DNA of 35,426 nucleotides from Nitriliruptoria bacterium. GTDB taxonomy: Bacteria > Actinomycetota > Nitriliruptoria > Euzebyales > Egibacteraceae. A model generated the notes under the pieces. That model was not told the DNA's origin, ran no database searches, and saw nothing but the letters and a program-made list of their open reading frames with translations. Shown in pieces: positions 33,275 through 35,426 of the stretch. How positions within the stretch are numbered: position 1 is the first letter of the stretch; every line of letters starts with the position of its first letter. The stretch lies in the NCBI GenBank assembly GCA_003553565.1, contig PWER01000166.1, positions 1 to 35,426 on the forward strand, read 5' to 3'. The position numbers and the translations under genes are program-made.

Positions 33275-34147
33275 ATGCTGCTGCAGCTGGGAGATCAGAG
33301 CCTGGACCTGTCGCGCCGCGCCGGGGTGATGGGGATCGTCAACGTCACGCCCGACTCGTTCTACGACGGTGGTGCGACCGCGGCGCGAGACGACGCGGTG
33401 GCCGCGGCCCTCGCCCACGCCGAGGCGGGCGCGGCGCTGGTGGACGTCGGCGGGGTCAAGGCCGGCCCGGGTCGCCACGTCGACGCCGCCACCGAGCGCG
33501 AGCGCGTGCTGCCGGTGGTGCAGCAGCTGCGGGAGCGCAGCGACGTGCCGATCTCGGTGGACACCTACCGAGCCGAGGTCGCCGCCGCCGCCCTCGACGC
33601 GGGCGCGGGCATGGTCAACGACGTCACCGGGCTGTCCGACCCCGACATGCTCGCGGTGGTCGCCGAGCGTCCGCAGGCGGCGCTGGTGCTCATGCACCAC
33701 GGCGGCCAGATCCGCGGTCGCCCGTTCCGCCCCGACTACCACCCCGACGTCACCGGGGCGGTGGTGGCTCGCCTGCAGCAGCTGATCACCAAGGCGACCG
33801 AGGCGGGCGTGGCCCCCACCCAGCTGGTCGTCGACCCCGGCCACGACTTCGGCAAGTCGACGTGGCACTCGCTCGAGGTCACGCGGCGGCTGCCCGAGCT
33901 GGTGGCGCTGGGCCACCCGGTGCTGGTGGCGCTGTCACGCAAGGACTTCCTCGGCGAGGCGCTGGGCAGCGACGTCACGCCCCAGCAGCGGTTGGAGGGC
34001 TCGCTGGCGGCGGCCGCCATCGCGGTGGATCGCGGCGTGCACCTGCTGCGGGTGCACGACAGTGCTGCCACCGTCGCCGCGGTGCGCACCGTCGAGGCGA
34101 TCCTCGACCGCCGCCCGCCCGCCACAGCCCTGCGCGGGCTGGTCTGA
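33275..34147 (+). CDS. folP2: Dihydropteroate synthase homologue, FolP2 type
   Basis: A 290-residue TIM barrel of the DHPS family. MGIVNVTPDSFYDGG (19-33) is the pterin-binding start. Where true DHPS has DIGGESTRPG, this protein has VDVGGVKAGPG (56-66), and later HDFGKSTWHSLEV and ALSRKDFLGEALG. These match, from memory, M. tuberculosis FolP2 (Rv1207) rather than FolP1. Mycobacterial FolP2 has been reported to lack dihydropteroate synthase activity, so this gene should not be assumed to make folate. The ATG at 33275 has an ideal leaderless -10. The SEC-C/aminopeptidase gene follows 106 bases later. Confidence 0.9.
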   Translation: MLLQLGDQSLDLSRRAGVMGIVNVTPDSFYDGGATAARDDAVAAALAHAEAGAALVDVGGVKAGPGRHVDAATERERVLPVVQQLRERSDVPISVDTYRAEVAAAALDAGAGMVNDVTGLSDPDMLAVVAERPQAALVLMHHGGQIRGRPFRPDYHPDVTGAVVARLQQLITKATEAGVAPTQLVVDPGHDFGKSTWHSLEVTRRLPELVALGHPVLVALSRKDFLGEALGSDVTPQQRLEGSLAAAAIAVDRGVHLLRVHDSAATVAAVRTVEAILDRRPPATALRGLV

Positions 34148-34164
34148 CGCCGCGCCGCCCTGCA

Positions 34165-34180
34165 GGCCGCCATCGCGGCC
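34165..34180 (+). terminator. Small hairpin after folP2
   Basis: GGCCGC-CATC-GCGGCC, a 6-bp stem with a four-base loop, is 18 bases after the stop codon. No T-run follows, so its role as a terminator is doubtful. Confidence 0.3.
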
Positions 34181-34185
34181 GGCCC

Positions 34186-34209
34186 GCCACGCCCGGCGCC
34201 ACGCCCGGC
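34186..34209. repeat. 12-bp tandem repeat, two exact copies
   Basis: GCCACGCCCGGC occurs twice in a row between folP2 and the methionine aminopeptidase gene, followed by a partial third copy (GCCAGG). Confidence 0.85.
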
Positions 34210-34240
34210 GCCAGGACCGGCACCCGCGCGCCGGCGACGG

Positions 34241-34246
34241 CAGGAT
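34241..34246 (+). promoter_or_regulatory. -10 box, leaderless promoter of map
   Basis: CAGGAT exactly seven bases before the ATG at 34254, the same geometry as at folP2. An upstream in-frame ATG at 34245 overlaps this box and would be outside the transcript. Confidence 0.5.
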
Positions 34247-34253
34247 GGAAGCG

Positions 34254-35279
34254 ATGAGCGACACCCAGACCCAGGCGCCCGGCCGCAACGACCCCTGCTG
34301 GTGCGGCTCGGGCAAGAAGTACAAGCGGTGCCACGCCGGCCAGGACGCTGGCGCGACCAGGGGCCGGCGCCGCGGCCCGGACCCCGAGCGCATCGCCGCG
34401 CGCGTGCGGCCCGGCCGGATCGGCGAGGCTCGCCCGGTGCCCGCGGACATCCCGCGACCCGCCTACGTCGACAATGACGGCACGCCGCCCGGGCCCCGGC
34501 GTCCGGCCATCCCCCAGGACCCCGACGTGATCGCACGCATGCGACGTGCCGGGCGCGCCGCCCGCGAGGTGCTCGAGGCGCTCGAGCCCCACGTGCGCCC
34601 CGGGGTGACCACCGACCAGCTCGACGCGCTCGCCCACGAGCACATCGTGTCGCTGGGGGCCTACCCGAGCCCGCTGCAGTACCACGGGTTCCCCAAGGCG
34701 GTGTGCACCTCGGTCAACGAGGTCATCTGCCACGGCATCCCCGACGATCGCACGCTGCAGGAGGGCGACGCGCTCAACGTCGACGTGACGCTCTACCTCG
34801 ACGGGGTGCACGGCGACACCTCGACGATGTTCCGCGTCGGCGAGGTCGACCCTGACACCGACCGGCTGATCGTGGTGACCGAGGCGGCGCTGGCCGCCGG
34901 CATCGACGCCGCACGGCCGGGCAACCAGCTGCGCGAGATCGGACGCGCCATCCAGGACCTCGCCGAGGCCGAGGGCATGGGCGTGGTGCGCACCTTCGTG
35001 GGCCACGGCATCGGCGAGGACTTCCACGCCGAGCCGACCGTGTACCACTACGACGAGCCCTCGGCGACGCTGGTCCTCGAGCCCGGCATGACGCTGACGA
35101 TCGAGCCGATGATCAACTTCGGCACGTGGCGCCACGTCATGTGGGACGACGGGTGGACCGCGGTCACCGCTGACCTCAAGCCCTCGGCGCAGATGGAGCA
35201 CACCGTGCTCATCACCGACGACGCGCCCGAGCTGCTCACGCTCACCGACCGCACCGAGCCGCCCCGCGACCGCCGCTGA
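34254..35279 (+). CDS. map: Methionine aminopeptidase type I with N-terminal SEC-C zinc motif
   Basis: A 341-residue enzyme that removes the initiator methionine from new proteins. The N-terminus carries a SEC-C motif (Cys15-x-Cys17 ... Cys26-His27 in NDPCWCGSGKKYKRCH), which binds zinc and is thought to aid ribosome docking. A basic linker (31-70) leads to the catalytic domain. The five metal ligands are present: Asp177, Asp188, His251, Glu284 and Glu315, in NVDVT, HGDTS, GHGIGEDFH, LTIEPM and MEHTV. I preferred the ATG at 34254 because of the -10 box at 34241; an ATG at 34245 would add three residues. No neighbouring gene suggests a special function. Confidence 0.95.
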   Translation: MSDTQTQAPGRNDPCWCGSGKKYKRCHAGQDAGATRGRRRGPDPERIAARVRPGRIGEARPVPADIPRPAYVDNDGTPPGPRRPAIPQDPDVIARMRRAGRAAREVLEALEPHVRPGVTTDQLDALAHEHIVSLGAYPSPLQYHGFPKAVCTSVNEVICHGIPDDRTLQEGDALNVDVTLYLDGVHGDTSTMFRVGEVDPDTDRLIVVTEAALAAGIDAARPGNQLREIGRAIQDLAEAEGMGVVRTFVGHGIGEDFHAEPTVYHYDEPSATLVLEPGMTLTIEPMINFGTWRHVMWDDGWTAVTADLKPSAQMEHTVLITDDAPELLTLTDRTEPPRDRR

Positions 35280-35298
35280 CGCGCCGCGTCGCCCGCAG

Positions 35299-35316
35299 GG
35301 TGGCCGATCGGCCACC
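35299..35316. terminator. Perfect 18-base palindrome after map
   Basis: GGTGGCCGA is followed directly by TCGGCCACC, 20 bases after the map stop codon and about 30 bases before the sigma-28-like promoter. It may end map transcription (no T-run) or act as an operator for the next gene. Confidence 0.4.
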
Positions 35317-35347
35317 TCCAGCGGGGCCGCAGCACGAGCCACAGACC

Positions 35348-35374
35348 TTAATCGCGGTCCTCGTCGGCCGATGG
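35348..35374 (+). promoter_or_regulatory. Sigma-28 (FliA/SigD/WhiG)-like promoter at the right edge
   Basis: TTAA (35348-35351), exactly 15 bases, then GCCGATGG (35367-35374). The flagellar sigma-28 consensus is TAAA-N15-GCCGATAA. The A/T-rich TTAAT is rare in this GC-rich sequence. The next ATG is seven bases after the -10, which would give a leaderless mRNA. Confidence 0.5.
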
Positions 35375-35381
35375 GACCGCC

Positions 35382-35426
35382 ATGATGGACCCGACCACGC
35401 GCGCGCTCGAGCGGCTGGCCGACACC
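35382..35426 (+). CDS. Partial gene running off the window (start only)
   Basis: The first 15 codons read MMDPTTRALERLADT and stay open to the window end. Two adjacent ATGs (35382, 35385) follow the sigma-28-like promoter. Too little is visible to name a family; the promoter suggests a motility, chemotaxis or flagellar gene, as inference. Confidence 0.4.
   Translation, partial: MMDPTTRALERLADT

Overview
This is a compact, very GC-rich actinobacterial chromosome segment with about 36 protein genes. I see no tRNA, rRNA, insertion sequence, phage gene or CRISPR array. Three things point to a high-GC actinobacterium: actinobacterial-type gene clusters, -10 boxes of the TAnnnT kind placed 6-8 bases before start codons (leaderless genes), and FolP2-, DUF4350-, DUF4129- and DUF4916-like proteins. 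Very acidic exported proteins, a TRAP transporter and possible motility genes at the right edge would fit a salt- or alkali-tolerant flagellated lineage such as the Nitriliruptoria. That placement is inference.

Left part (1-12.4 kb): an aldo/keto reductase and a methyltransferase, then a minus-strand group. The group holds lhgO (L-2-hydroxyglutarate oxidase), an alpha/beta hydrolase like 3-oxoadipate enol-lactonase, glpD, and tenA. tenA sits behind a clear TPP riboswitch. Next come a secreted thioredoxin fused to a DsbD-like membrane domain, a PflX-type radical SAM protein, a lytic transglycosylase, a small membrane protein with a lysine/arginine tail, and pgm, which ends at a strong bidirectional terminator.

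Middle (12.4-24.6 kb): a TAXI-type TRAP transporter (fused permease plus a very acidic binding lipoprotein) driven by the only perfect TTGACA promoter I found. It is followed by a degenerate Nudix-like protein, a FAD-linked oxidase of the D-lactate/D-2-hydroxyglutarate dehydrogenase type, a dodecin, two short-chain dehydrogenases flanking an ABC-class ATPase (COG3044 type), YqgE, a SRPBCC protein and an alpha/beta hydrolase.

Right part (24.5-31.6 kb): an intact RDD / SpoIIM-like / DUF58 / MoxR / DUF4350 / DUF4129 / multi-TM locus. Gene order and strands match, as I recall, Mycobacterium tuberculosis Rv3695-Rv3689. This conserved membrane and AAA+ system has no settled function and is the best candidate for an undescribed system here. 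The RDD and SpoIIM genes diverge from a few bases that carry overlapping -10 boxes on both strands.

Right edge (31.7 kb-end): a NlpC/P60 hydrolase without a signal peptide, a PilZ (YcgR-like) protein, a FolP2-type dihydropteroate synthase homologue, a SEC-C/methionine aminopeptidase fusion, and a sigma-28-like promoter leading into a gene cut by the window end. The NlpC/P60, PilZ and sigma-28-like features suggest that a flagellar region begins here.
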